Position numbers and translations under genes: made by a program. This document shows, in pieces, positions 13,151 through 25,832 of a stretch of 64,000 nucleotides of DNA (the first letter of the stretch is position 1; each line of letters opens with the position of its first letter). The notes beneath the pieces were generated by a model that worked only from the letters and a program-made list of their open reading frames with translations, did not search any database and was not told the origin of the DNA. The stretch spans positions 5,643,207 to 5,707,206 of the forward strand of contig JARWKL010000016.1 in NCBI GenBank assembly GCA_029961685.1, read 5' to 3'. Source of the stretch: Aristolochia californica (lineage: Eukaryota; Streptophyta; Magnoliopsida; Piperales; Aristolochiaceae).

Positions 13151-13190
13151 TAGAGAACTCTAAGAGAACAAAGATAAAATCGTCGATACG

Positions 13191-13300
13191 TGCCACGTGG
13201 GATTTTCGGCGAGGCCGAAAGTAGAAGACAAATTTGATGACGTCGTTTGTCGTGGAAAAATCATTGCATATGAGCGATAAAGAAGAGCGCCACGTGGCCA
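13191..13300. promoter_or_regulatory. Cluster of G-boxes and a TGACGTC element
   Basis: Within 110 bases lie two G-box palindromes, GCCACGTGGG (core CACGTG 13194-13199) and GCCACGTGGC (core 13291-13296). A TGACGTC motif (13238-13244) sits between them. In plants these are classical binding sites of bZIP and bHLH factors acting in light, ABA and stress responses. The cluster lies upstream of the leader of the gene at 10.5-11.9 kb and may also serve a plus-strand transcript starting near 13.5 kb. The motifs are seen directly; their use is inferred. Confidence 0.55.
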
Positions 13301-15050
13301 CTTGTCAGGACTAGACAGAGACAAAAGTACGAAACTACCCTTGACTTTTGCTGAAAATTTAAATTAGTGGAGTTAAAATTCCATTAATGTTAAATATAAG
13401 AAAAATATTTATGAGTAAAAAGAAAAAAGGGCATTTCGGTTATTACTCTCCCCGTTTCCCAGACGACAAGGAGAAGAATTTTCGGTGGCGATTGGCCATA
13501 AAAATTCAGGGGCATTTTTTAAACGGCAGCGACCACGTCAAAGTGTCAGAAACACCCAAGGGGCCGCCGTGTTCCGTTTTTCAGCCACTCAAGTGAAAAA
13601 GCAGGGAGAAGAGACATCTGAGAGAAGATCAGATATCCCTTTCCCTGCCTCGGCTTTTCTTTCTTCTCTTATATGTGAAGACACTTTTGAAGCTGATCGA
13701 GCGATCTGTACATTGGGAAAAGTTTCAGAAACCAAGCTCCAGGGTAAATATCCAGTAGAATGAATTAAATATGAAACTTGAACTACCATATGTATGTTCA
13801 AGCTTTTTGCGTTTCCTTAATTCTAGCTGTAACTTGTGGCAGTGTCACAAGAAACAGCGTTGGGTGGATACGATTGAGACGAAGGAACCGGTTTCAGTTC
13901 AGTTTTATTTTAAAGAAAGGGGGACAGGGTTTGGAAGCTTCGCTCTTTCTTCTTTATTTGAAATGAATGGAAGAGAAAGAATGACGTGAGGACTTGGGAG
14001 AAGATAAACGCTGGAATGGCCTGGAGCTCTTTGATTCATTGAAAACCGAAACGTAACTCAATTCTGATCTTATAATCTAACCATTCTTTAGAAAAGGGTT
14101 TTGCCACGTATTATTAACGACGTGGAATTTAACTATTTTTCTTTTATTAGAATTTAATTATCAGAAGAACATGAGAAGAAAAAAACCTTCTGCAAATACT
14201 TAATCAGTGTTTGTCTCTAAGGAAATTAACCAATATGGCAAGATACAAGAGGAAAAAAAATTTCAATTCTCACAGCAGCCAAATAATACAAAAAAGTGGA
14301 GAACAGATTTGACTGGTTATCAATACTATTTACAAAAGGCAGAAGGTAGAAAGCTGAAAGCAGAAAGACTTCTCACAAAAAGGGAAAGTTGGAATGCTGC
14401 TTACGCTTCAAGCTTCTTTGTACTGATTTAAAACAATGACTGCAGGTCAACAAGTCTTCATCAGCAGCAACTAGTGGTACCCATGTTTGCCAGAGATTCA
14501 CATCCACATTGATACTTCTACTCATTTACAACTGTGAGATAACAGGAGAAGAAATAACTCAGAAATCAGAGTTGTTCCTATTTAAGTTCCACATAAGCAA
14601 AACTGTCTGTGTGATAACCATGACTTAAAGTGTTCCATAGCAAAAGTGTGCGATAACCATGACTTCACCATATACAATTTTTATTTTGCCCATCACCACA
14701 ATCTTGAATTATCCTCTACCACCAGAAGAGGAACACTTCATGCTTGACTTGAAGATCCATTATCTTTATCAAGGCAGTTTATTAAGTTGAAGTATCAGCA
14801 GAAGATTGGATTTTGTATTTCTGTTGGAATCCATTTAACTGTACTCAATCTTGTGATTGGGCTGTTTGAAATTATCCTCAACAAATGCAATTTGTATTTT
14901 CTTCTCCTGCATCTTCTTTTCTTCATTCTTTCTTTTCCTTAGGTGGACCACTAGCAGATAAAATGCTGAAAACAGTACCACAAATACCAGTATTTCTAAG
15001 ATGAACAGCTCGTTTAATTTAATCTACCCATGCTTCATAACATTTTCCTT
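13301..15050. other. Intergenic DNA; possible plus-strand leader near 13.5-13.75 kb
   Basis: Two overlapping ORFs of 69-92 codons at 13,387-13,763 have no domain. A donor-like CCAGG|GTAAATA near 13,743 could end a non-coding first exon transcribed away from the G-box cluster, but no following exon was found. The rest is featureless AT-rich DNA. Confidence 0.3.
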
Positions 15051-15059
15051 ATATATATA

Positions 15060-15540
15060 TATATATAGCTAGAACAAAATAACAAAGGGTAGCCTAAGTA
15101 AGGAAATCTCCTACAACAACTAGAGAATGGAGGGAAACTCCTTGTTTGGTAAAAGAGTCAGCTAGGGAATTAGTTGATCTCGAAACATGAGACCAATTAC
15201 AATCAAAGGATTTTACAAGATCAATAATTTTCATGGAAAACTCGTTAATGATGTTATGAGGGATCTAAAACTAAGGGGCACCATCCAATGACAACTTCGG
15301 AGTCGCCTTCAATAATGAGTTTGCCATCAAACCAACAATGGAAGAGGAGAACACCTTGGAGAAGGGCATGAAGCTCAGCTGTGATCAAATCTGAAAGTCC
15401 AAGAGGACCTGAGTAGGACAGCAAGATAGAGCCTTCCAATTCCTTATGACGCCTCTAAAACCAGCAGTGCAGCCATCAATATTTAATTTGCTATAACCAT
15501 ATGCTGGAGGGACCCATTCTTCCATCGTCACTGGCCAAGA
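15060..15540 (-). mobile_element. LINE fragment, RNase H domain (minus strand)
   Basis: Minus-strand translation gives pieces of the RNase H (RVT_3) domain found at the C-terminus of plant LINE ORF2: GYSKLNIDGCTAGFRGVIRN, then TAELHALLQGV and DGKLIIEGDSEVVIGW. After a stop the frame carries on with NWSHVSRSTNSLADSFTKQG and ends near an AT dinucleotide run at 15,052-15,068. Stops interrupt the frame, so it is dead. It faces head to head with the plus-strand fragment that begins near 15,790. Confidence 0.7.
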
Positions 15541-15672
15541 AGGGCCAAACATTTGGCAATGAGGCGACAGTTTTCTCTACTTGGGGCTCCTCTAATGTCT
15601 GCCAATTCCAGTCTTGTGTGAATCCAAGCGACAATGATTCCTGGATATTGGAGATTGAACTTTCTCTAAGGG

Positions 15673-15789
15673 CTGGTGAACTCCTTGCTAGCCTGAGTCC
15701 TCCCGCTCTTCGCCTCAATTCTAAGGGCTGGTGAACTTCCTCTAGCAAGGAGTTCACCAGCCTGAGTCCTCCCGCTCTTCGCCTCAATT
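15673..15789. repeat. 19-nt perfect inverted repeat plus direct repeat
   Basis: CTGGTGAACTCCTTGCTAG at 15673-15691 recurs as its exact reverse complement at 15742-15760. Each copy is followed by the same run starting CCTGAGTCCTCCCGCTCTTC (15691-15720 and 15760-15789). A third, shorter copy of GGGCTGGTGAACT lies at 15725-15737. The block lies between two oppositely oriented LINE fragments. Confidence 0.85.
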
Positions 15790-16334
15790 GGCAGGTGATT
15801 GCCCAGATGTCTGGCCCCCATCGTAGCCCTTCTATAAAAAAGTGGGTGCCCACTCCCACTGGTCTATTGAAGCTCAACTTTGATGACAGCGTTTTGGGTA
15901 ACCTTGGTCTTACTGGCTTCAGTGACCTTTTCAGAAATTCTGATGGTAACACCCTCATATCCTACTCCAGGCCCATGGCATTTCGGACTCCACTTCTACT
16001 GAGCTTATGGCCCTCCTCTAGGGCCTGGTTTTCTTCCATGATCATCTTGCAGGCCCCCTCGTCATTGAAAGCAACTCTAGCATAGTTGTTCGTTGGTGCT
16101 CTTCTCCTTTCCTCGAGTCTCCTTCGCGTCATTGGGCTACTTTTCGTGACATCAAAGATATTTCATCCATGGTTTCTTGTTTCTGATCCCATGTTCCTAG
16201 GTCAGCCAATTTTGCGGCTAATAGTCTTGCAAAAAACGGAGCCTCCTTGCATTCTCTTGTTGTAATCGGATTGCTCCTTTAATTTTTGTTTGTTCTTTTG
16301 TTCCTTAATAAAAACACACCGATTAAAAAAAAAA
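15790..16334 (+). mobile_element. LINE 3' end with RNase H domain and poly-A tail (plus strand)
   Basis: Plus-strand translation shows the RNase H domain start (WVPTPTGLLKLNFDDSVLGN, GFSDLFRNSDGN), and after frame breaks its end (HVPRSANFAANSLAKNGASL). A short T-rich 3' UTR follows, with AATAAAA-like signals and an A-run at about 16,325-16,334. This is the typical 3' terminus of a 5'-truncated plant LINE. Frameshifts and stops show that it is inactive. Confidence 0.75.
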
Positions 16335-16561
16335 TTCCTCTAAGGTGGAGAATTATCCATTAAATCGTTTATTAAGCATGGAAAGAGGTCTTCTCTCAGC
16401 TTGCATTACACACATTCCATGGGGATTATGGATTGAAATGAATTTTCGTTCTATATATATTACCCATTCATGTTCATATGAACCTTCCCGAACTAGATTA
16501 AGAACAATTTTATAATCACTCTCTTCTTCCAAAGGCTAAAAAAAGCTCTAATCCTGATGGG

Positions 16562-17085
16562 ATGGTCAAAACAAGTAGCAAGGTTTGCTGCCCAGCAAAT
16601 CTTATTAAACTAAAATTTGATGGCAGCTCCAGGCAACCCGGGACACCTGCGGGTTGTGGGGGTCTTTTCCTAAATTCAGCTAGTGAGGCACCCCTCAGTC
16701 ACTCTGGGCCCTTGGTAATTGTAGACTCCAATGAAGCAGAAGTGTGATCCGTATTTGCTGGTTTAGAGGTTTTCAGACAACATTTAACATATGACAAGCT
16801 TCTTGTTCAGGGCAATTCAGAGGTTTTCAGACAACATTTAACATATGACAAGCTTCTTGTTCAGGGCAATTCAGTGATGGTTATTGGCCGGTGCAAGGCT
16901 CCAAGTGAGTTACATGGCAATTCAGTTCTACCCTAGAGCAAATCCTATATTTTTGTCATTGCATTTTGATTACCTGGTCTGATGTATTAAGATCTAGCAA
17001 TGGCTTGGCCAACAAGCTCGCTAAAGAAGGCTCCTCGTTCCAACAAGTTGTTTTGAATGTGGCTGCAGTTTCTTAGCTATTGCAA
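16562..17085 (+). mobile_element. Second plus-strand LINE RNase H fragment
   Basis: The ORF at 16562-16747 reads LIKLKFDGSSRQPGTPAGCG followed by GGLFLNSASEAPLSHSGPL. After a stop it continues FAGLEVFRQHLTYDKLL, VQGNSVMVIGRCKAP and near 17,000 LAMAWPTSS. These match the order of motifs in the plant LINE RNase H domain. Internal stops and an internal 54-bp duplication show decay. Confidence 0.65.
16765..16872 (+). repeat. 54-bp tandem duplication inside the LINE fragment
   Basis: Two adjacent copies of a 54-base unit (16765-16818 and 16819-16872) beginning AGAGGTTTTCAGACAACATT are essentially identical. Because 54 is a multiple of three, the duplication repeats 18 residues of the RNase H reading (EVFRQHLTYDKLLVQGNS). 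Confidence 0.9.
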
Positions 17086-17787
17086 TCTTTTCATGTTTCA
17101 ATACAGTTAATGTAAGTAGCAAGATTAGCTGGGTTACTTTTCAATTAGGCACAAAGTAAAGATACTCAACAACTAACTATGCAAAAGACTGGCATAAGTT
17201 GTTTCAGGTGCATCTCACAGGAAGTAATTTTTGTTACTGCGTTTCAAAACATGTATTCTCAAGATCAGATATTTGGTCCCCATAATAAAAGATAAGCATG
17301 ATCTGAATTTTCTAATCAGCCATAAAGATTTTGAACAACTTTTCATCCTTCCTCTTCGCCGCCAACTCGAAGTTCCTGAGCCTCACAAATCCTACTCCAT
17401 AGATCACCTCGCTAAACTCATCAACATTTCAAAAATAAATAAATAAAGATTTTGAGCAATCATGTAGTGCTACCAAAAGAGAAATTTGGCCACTGATAAA
17501 AAAAAGTAAAGACCTGACATAAAAAATTCATGGGAACTCTATCATTTTCTTTCCAGACATCAGTGGAAGCTGTAAAGTTTTAAGAGCACATTTCATCTAA
17601 AATAAGAAACCTAAATATTGATAAAAATATTTTTTAATGACAAGAGATTTTATTAATAAGAGATTCAAAATTCTCTAGTTACATGCAAATAATTGCATAC
17701 TAAATATTGAAATCAAGTCACTGCATACTCACACGCAAAATTCTGACAAACGATTGAATGGCTCAAACCCTTTTGTGAGAGAAGAAC
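17086..17787. other. Intergenic DNA downstream of EXECUTER1
   Basis: AT-rich, no recognised element. The ORF at 17231-17446 (71 codons) shows no domain. The right-hand part is likely the 3' UTR of the EXECUTER1 locus. Confidence 0.4.
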
Positions 17788-20700
17788 CTAAGTCTGAAGC
17801 CTCAATCTATGGAAAACACCAAGAAATGATATTCGGGAGCCCAGTAGATAAATCCAACAACAGGCCCTCCGTTAATATACTGTCAATGGGAAAAGCATTC
17901 ACAATTAGTAAGAAAGAAGAAAAAGAACTAGACTACATGTAGAAAACACATACTTTCCCATCAAGAATTACAAGTTCTCCATCAACCCAACGGGGATTCC
18001 GGAATCCTGGCTCAGCAAGCCTGCCTTGCCCTTTATATCGAGCAACCTAAGAATTATCAGTTGAAAATTTAGTAGTCCTTTCCTGTTTAGAAAGAATTAG
18101 GACCACAAAAGAAAATTGATGTTCAATATAAATACCACTCCAAATTCTTCAGGGATTATGCCTTTATGAGGCAACTGGTTTCTCTTGCCAACCTTTGCTC
18201 TGAATGCTACCTGTCAAATCAATTTAAAGATATCTCCATTACTAAACATGGAGAAAGATAATTATCAATTAGTAAAAGATAGCAACAAGGGCACCAACAA
18301 ACATTTGTTTAATGTTATTTTCTTACCAATTTTCTATAGGGAAAACACATCTAAAATGCATGATTCTTTAACCATGGTAAAATAGCCCTACGGTTAGCCA
18401 GGATCAAGCACTTCAGGATGCATTTGAACCCAACTTAAACTGACCTTAACTCCACTTTCACTGGACTTCATTATCACATCAAGCTTCCTTTCTCTCAGAC
18501 AAGTGTTTTTCCCCCTACCTGTAGACCATCTTCCCATCAAGCTCCAATTACTATCTCAAGAAAAAATATTGCCACAACCCTAAAATGGTTATTTTCTTAT
18601 TCCAATTATATGGTCATCTCTTACCACATATATCTCGAATAAAAAAATCTCCTAAACCCATTCCAAGCCTTTTCTTCAGTTCTCCTATCCAATAGGACCA
18701 GTCCTCCATCACACTTAAGTTTCCCAGGTGCTATGAAATGAGGAGCACTTTCTTTGCCTATAATGACAATGAAAACTGTCTACCTATGGAAATGACTTTT
18801 TCACTCATCTAGCTCCCTCATGTGAGGTGAGACATTAAGGCAAGGGAGAATCTATTGCATTGGCATCACACCATTAGGATGAAACAGTTACCTCTCCGAC
18901 TATGCTGTGTGCAGTGTATCCTACAACTAACTCATATACAGACTGAATGTAAATTCCTAATTGAAGGTTTGGATAACCTAATTCATGGCTTATTATTTAG
19001 TTATCTCCTTTGATCAACTATCATGGCTAAGATGAAGAGCTCGAACAGGAAACTGGAAATAGGTAAACTGACTTTGATTTGGACCTCGATAAGTGGATGG
19101 GGTTTTATATCATAACCAAAATACAGCCTAGCCAAGATCAAGATTCCCAAATCCAAATTTATTTTGAAGATAACCTAGTGTAACCCCAAAAGAGAAACAC
19201 TGAACACATTTTCTGCAATTTCACCAGCTTCCAGAGCTAATGTAATTGGTCTGGAGGAGAAGAATAACCTGAACATTCTCAAGAAAGACAAAATAAAATA
19301 ATAAAACAAATTATAAATCTTATAGACGGATTATTGTCATAAGAAAATTAAAAAAATCATGCTTACAGCCATCTTTGTTTTAAGCTAGTATTCGATAGAG
19401 TAAGACCAAATCAAACAATAGACAAAGCAAAAGGTAAGACAGGGCAAACCAACTTTATTCCTTCAAGTATCATGTTGTAGAGCTTCCTTTGGAAAAGCTG
19501 AGAAAGTGAAACTTATGCAGATAGGCTCAGATAGCCGTATTTACCTGACCAGCTGGTACATAGGGATCTCCGGTCAATTTTAAGGCCTCAACATACTCAT
19601 AAAATTCTAAATTAGGAGACTTGTGGCTCCCCCCTTCATCTTGCCACTGACCAAATTTGCGCTTCAGATGAATGATTTCTGATGTGTAAACCCCATGTGC
19701 ACCCATATACAATCCTGTCAGATTTTATCATTTAGTGAAAAGAAAATCAGTTTAAATACTTATGAAGAGGCAGGAAAACTATTTAAAAGATGGATGCTAT
19801 AGTAAAAAAATAAAATAATGAATATCACAAATTACTTTAGGTCAAATAAACAATTGAACAAATAAAATTGAACCAAATCAACAAATTTTGAATTTAAAAA
19901 TCACCATTAAGAGGGTCAGAAGTTGCTGGGATCTCAATACGATTAAAAATTGTTGATCCAGATAGAGGTTGCTGGTTCTGAGCCCGACTAAGTGTAAGAT
20001 TTATTAATTCTCCTACATCTTTAAGTACCTGCAGATGTTTCATAGATACAATCAACAGGAAAGAATTTAGTCAGACAAGTGAGTTTGAGGAGGATAACCT
20101 CATTTTCAGCATTAATATTGACAATGGAGTAACAAAGAATTATAATAATGGCAAACAACCTTCATAGGGATCTTCTCCTTGCTGGCAAGATCAGACATAA
20201 CAAGGTCAATACTGCGCTGACTTTGAAGAGCAGCAGTTTTTTCCGCTGCACCCTCCTGTTTCGTGCCAGCTCCTACTGTCTGATCTTCATCTTTAAGTAT
20301 AGAAAATGAAAAAGATGAGCGGCCCCGCTTCTCAAGCCTGGATGGTACACGTGACAAAGCTTTAGGATTCATATCACTTGACAGTTTCTGTACAAGGCCG
20401 CCAATTACAACTTTGACAGCCATTTGACTTTGTGTGTCACGAGAGTCAACAATTTCTCTCATGTCATCTATTTCAATCTCATCCTTCTCACTCACTGCAA
20501 TAATTTGAGGATCATAGATGATCCCCAAATCTATATCTCCATCATCATCAGTGTCATTTTCTTTCTCTTCTTCCCCTTGATCTTCTTCTTCTTCCTCCTC
20601 CAAATCCTGCTCCAAAGCCTTATATATTAAACCCTTATCAACTTTCTCTGGGCCAATCACCGTCAACACCTTGACCTTGACACCTGGAATCATATCTCTT

Positions 20701-23270
20701 AGGATACTTTGAATTCCAGCTAGTCCGTCTGCCACATCTGGATCTTCATCCTGTTTGTCACTATCTTCATATCTTCAGTACTTGGGACAGATGAATCACT
20801 TAACCCTCCCTTTGAATCTGGCAATGGGTTTACAGTAATAATGTCTGATGGCTTCTGCTTCGCAAGGAAACCTATAGGATTTACTCTGTTCCTCTTTAGG
20901 TACACTGCCTAAAAGACAAATTATATTATCAGAACCATAAAGGAGTAGGTAAGGGTATTAAAAGAGTAGCTTGTGTTGTTTCTATCAACTGAGAAATGTA
21001 GAGCTAGTATGGTTCCAAGTAATTTATGCAACAAAACAATCATAAAACGTTCTTTCTGTTTCTTCCCAGAAACCAAAAAAAGTAAGAAGTTGAGCTACAT
21101 GTCAGCTGAAAGATATACCTGCTGCCTGTATTCTCCTTCATGATTCAAGGTATAATATACCTCAAACAGTGGAACACCAGGTGTAGCTGTGGCCAGCTGC
21201 CTGCATAAATACATGCAAATAAGACAAAATGGTACATCAATATATATACTACTCGCAGATTTTTATGCTTTTCTAAGTTCTTCCCAAGGCTTCAAACCTG
21301 CCTGTCAACTTGTCCAAAAAAAAAAAAAAAAAAGGAAACTGTCACCCAAGAAAAAGGGGGAAAAAATCTACTCAATAATCTAACTATAAGAATACAAACT
21401 GCAGTATTATCCTTGGTACCGGGAACTGTAACTCCGTGCTACGTATCTCCCATGTTCAGCACTTACATGAATAATTCGACCATAAGGATCTTTAGCATCT
21501 TCAGATACACCTGCCCACCACCCTAGCTGCAGGCAGATAACTGTATTACCAATGGGAAAAAAAAGGTGCGTCAAACCACCCTAGCACTCCAGTTCTGACG
21601 TTGAAACAACATTACAACAGGTAAAAAACAAGCAGCATATATTTTTAGTAGAGAGCACATCAATCTTGAAACATATACAGATGAAAAAACTCACCAGTCC
21701 AGCACCAGCCTGATCCCGTATAAAAACTGCATCTTCATAACGCTCTTCCTTTAATGCTCTCTGCAATGCATTGAAACGTTCTGATGGGGACCAAGAATTG
21801 CAAGCTTACTAAAGGAAGAGAAAGAATATGATTATTTGGCTATTTGAGAGTTTGAAGCTTTAAGAGCTCAGGAACTTAGTATAAGAATTTGTATGAGTTA
21901 TAAAATAAGAATTTATGTGAGTTATAAATTTAAGAATTCAGTATAAGATTTATTTAAGTAATATTTTTGGTTTCCCTTTTTATTTTCAAATGGGTTAATT
22001 GATGAGTCATGATTAGTTAAGCTTATTTGGAGGTGCTTAATGAGCCCATGAGAGTTTCTTTAGATATTCTAACGTGGAGCCTTAGTTTTAGTTATTCAAG
22101 ATATTTTAACTTAGGTTATTGAATTTTAAAGGTAGAGTAACTCAAGGCCACCAAAGTCTTATCTCAAAGTAATTTACAAATGAAATTTGCAAAATTTGCC
22201 TTTTGGGAATTGGGTAGGAAGCTTTCTTGAAAGTAAATTCCAAAATCAAGGCCTAACGTCTCATCTTTCTCCTTAACTCTCTCTCACTCCCCCTCAGAGG
22301 CTTGAGGCTTTTACTCTTCCCCACTTTGTATTATTTCAAGCTGTTATTCAATCAAATCTCACATTCACAAGTTATAAAACAACTCACCCCTATTTAATTT
22401 TTATATTTTTTCCTCACAAATTTCAGAAGAAAAAGAAAAACCTCAAATTTCTGTGGCACACTCTAGCTCTGAAATGTAGCACAACAAAGAAAAACACAGA
22501 AAGGCTGAAAGAGGTCTGGAGGAATGCCCTAAATGATGCTCTAAAACATTTTACAACCCTTTTGACATCAGAATAAAGTAGTACCAAGCCAATACATATC
22601 ACAGTGTGTGATATGTATTGAATTTCAGGATGGCCATACGCTGCTCCCTGTTGACAACCACAAACCAGAATTTTGGACACCCAATACTGGTAAAGTAAAC
22701 CTTGCTTGTATTATCTATTTTACTTTATGACTTTGAACATCTTACTTCAAGATAAGAATTTGCTTGCCCAACAGCATCATTTCTTGCGGCAGCAGCAATT
22801 GCAACTTTGATTTTAGCAGCATCCTCATAATCCTCTCGACGAACAGCATCGACCAACTGTGACTGTTTACACAAAGGTGTTGAGAGTTTCTGTTTAGTTT
22901 GTAATTGAAAAGGAAACCACGTTTAAAAATGTCAACCTTGCAAATTTTTCTGTGAGAACTTGATGAAGTACAAAGCATGAAAATTGGAGACTAATTTACA
23001 ATACAAATTTGTGTCAGGTAGATGCCACCGATTGAGTTTCAAGTGTAAAAGCAAGTTCATATAACATAATGACACTTCTTTTCCATCATTTGCATGCAGT
23101 GTAGGGCTTTTTACATGAACCACCATACGTGACTTCAACAAGGACATTACAAACTCCAGTCATACAGAAACTCTGTTTTCTTTCTTGGACTGAAACTTAT
23201 TGGGTATTATTTTCTCCCTCCTCTTCTTTTTTCCCTCCCTTTCCAAATCCCTTGTTTCTTTGTCTTTCAG

Positions 23271-23648
23271 ATAATATTATCCTCCAACTGGATCACGAAG
23301 TAAACTAAAGTACAGGTCCATAAAAGTTGATGATCTTTTGAAATTTTCATTAAGTTTCTAGTGCTTGCATACTTGAGCATGCCTGGGTTACTGATCAACC
23401 CAACCAAGTCAACCTCACTTAACAAGAATGCCATTATCTCTTTCACAAAATGTAGTATAATATTGTCCTCCAACTGCATCAGGAAGTAAACTAAAGTACA
23501 GGTCCATAAAAGTTAACGATCTTTTAACAATTTCGGTAAGTGCCTAGTGCTTGTTGACTTAAGCAAGCCTGGGTTACTGATCAACCCATTCAAGTCAGCC
23601 CCTCACTTAACAAGAATGCCATCATCTCTTTCACAAAATGTATTATAC
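23271..23648. repeat. 186-bp tandem duplication in EXECUTER1 intron 1
   Basis: Two diverged copies at 23271-23456 and 23457-23648 share AAACTAAAGTACAGGTCCAT, GCCTGGGTTACTGATCAACC and CTTAACAAGAATGCCAT in the same order. I judge identity at about 85-90 percent by eye. No coding content. Confidence 0.85.
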
Positions 23649-24020
23649 TAGTGTTCCATAGGTATTTTTACAAATCTAGTACAATAATTGTTCCATGGTG
23701 CAATCCCAAGTACTATTAAATATATACTTCATACTGGATAGAGTTTCTTAACTAATCTTCTATGCCAGCATCTCGCATTCACAGGCCACACACTACTTAT
23801 AGGCTTCTTATTTGGAAGATGGTAGATAGAGGGGGAAAGAAAAAACAAAAGAAAAAAAAGAGAAAGATAAAGGGCAAGGAGAAATGAAGCATACAATTAA
23901 AAAGGTCACTAGCTTAAATCATGATGAAGAATTAACAAAAGGAAAAGACGTATATGGCCCAGGTTGCATAAGCAGATCCTGATGCTGCAATTATATGGGA
24001 TCCCTTTCAAGTTGGTCAGT

Positions 24021-24119
24021 TACATTTGCAGAACTGTTCCCCTCTTTGTAATTTCTGTATTTTTCTTGTTTATATATACATCTTTTTCAAAAAAAAAAAA
24101 AAATACATTTGCAGAACTG
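24021..24119 (+). mobile_element. 67-bp retroposed LINE tail flanked by a 16-bp target-site duplication
   Basis: The sequence TACATTTGCAGAACTG occurs at 24021-24036 and again, exactly, at 24104-24119. Between the copies lies 67 bp of T-rich sequence typical of a LINE 3' UTR, ending in a run of about 15 A. Identical flanks plus a poly-A tail are the signature of target-primed reverse transcription. The insert is an extreme 5' truncation in intron 1 of EXECUTER1. Confidence 0.88.
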
Positions 24120-25704
24120 CCAAACAACAGTCCACATGCAAAGGAAATGACAGCCATTTTTCTCAAAGGACAAGGTTTTAAAATGTCTTTTCCTCAATTA
24201 CATGACACTAACAGTAGTAACTGTCTCTCTCATGTTGACTATAGATGCAGGTCTGTGTAAATGGCAGTATAAAGGGGCTTACATGTATATGCTAAAAAAA
24301 CATGGGATCCATATGCTTTAAAAACAAACAAACACTAATTCATTAAAGTTTTCTTCAATAATAGAGGCACTGGTGCCACCTCTAACCTGGAATTAAAGGG
24401 TGCCTTAATTCCACAAGAATCTGCTCAAGTAGGATAGTCCATATGAAGCAGCCAGGATTTGGAAACTCCAATAAAAACTGAAAGCTTTTGGAAGCATACC
24501 ATGGCCACAGCCTATTATCAAAAACAGATTTTTCTTTTTAAGTATCAAAATGTATGCTACTGTGACAGACACAATGCACAAATGTCACACAAGATGCAAC
24601 GATCATGTTCTTGCTAACAGGATGATCTTAAGCATAAGTAAAAATAAAGAAGTGACGACAAGGTCACCCACAGAAAAACACTCTCCATATGAAGGAAGTT
24701 CATAGTACAGTGATTTCAGGTGAAAATTATGTGTATAGCCAATTGCTAGCTTCTTTATCATCTTCCCAGTATCTTTGCTGCCTTCCAAGGTACAGGAGAC
24801 CTCCAATGCAGAGCAACTCTTTTTTTTTTTTTTTTTTTTTGTTGAGAAAGCAGAGCCTGATTTAGGCAGCATCCTACCTGCTACCCATAAAAGTATACAC
24901 AACATCAAGATAGATGGGGAGCAGAATGATTAACTCATATCGTGCTGCCTAGTATGAGACAAGTGAGCAGAGTAGACAAGCAAGATCTCTCTGCTAGATA
25001 CGATAAAACTAGATGCAATCATTCCTTTATTCTTTAAGCAGCTCTTTTAGCCTTTTAAATATAATCCCTCTTTCCAACTCAGTCCAACATTTCCATATCT
25101 GATACAGCAAATTCATCTCAAATACTCAGTAAATACTGCATGTTTTCTCATCCAAACCAACACGCACCCAATTGCCAATCCCTTCATCATCCCAAGTCGT
25201 TTTCCCCGTATAATTCTTGACTTCTAAAGTGCAAAAAATTTAAATAATCATAGAACATCACCAGGCATTGACCTTAAACTTCAACAATGTGCAAGCTTAA
25301 ACCTTGTTGGATCCTTTGATTCCAGACTGACCCACAAGCAGGGGTTAGGCTGTATCCACCTGATACAAACAAGGAAACTAACAATACAACTGCTTCATTT
25401 GAAGCAGTTACATGCTCCACATTCTTGCTGTCACAGTTACGCATCTTTTCCCAAAATTTCAAGAAGCACCCTTTCACTGCAGAATTTTCTCTGTAACAGT
25501 CCTTCGTCCAGACGAAATTCTTCATATTTACCAAATTATATTGCCTAAGTTTCCCAACTACAGATGATGGGACCAAATCTTGCTACTCTATCAGTTGGGT
25601 TGAACTGACATCAGCTTCACCCGGTTCTTCTCTCATCATATTTACCAAACTCGCCAAAGTCTAAATTCAAAAGTTCCCGTGCTTAGATAGCCTCACATCA
25701 TAAA

Positions 25705-25832
25705 GCTACAGTGTTTCCTAAGCATACTATATGTGCTTAGCATATGGGGTCGGCTTTAACCTTCGCCAGCTACAGTGTTTCCTAAGCATACTATATGTGC
25801 TTAGCATATGAGGTCGGCTTTAACCTTCGCCA
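25705..25832. repeat. 64-bp tandem duplication in EXECUTER1 intron 1
   Basis: Two copies (25705-25768, 25769-25832) start GCTACAGTGTTTCCTAAGCA and differ at one visible position (ggggtcgg versus gaggtcgg). Near-identity points to a recent duplication. Confidence 0.92.

Noticed and set aside
15491..15958. 155-codon minus-strand ORF
   Set aside because: It is the antisense of the plus-strand LINE fragment and of the inverted repeat; its internal repeats come from the DNA duplication.
20424..20630. Plus-strand hydrophobic ORF of 68 codons
   Set aside because: It is the antisense of the acidic Glu/Asp-rich segment of EXECUTER1 exon 6.
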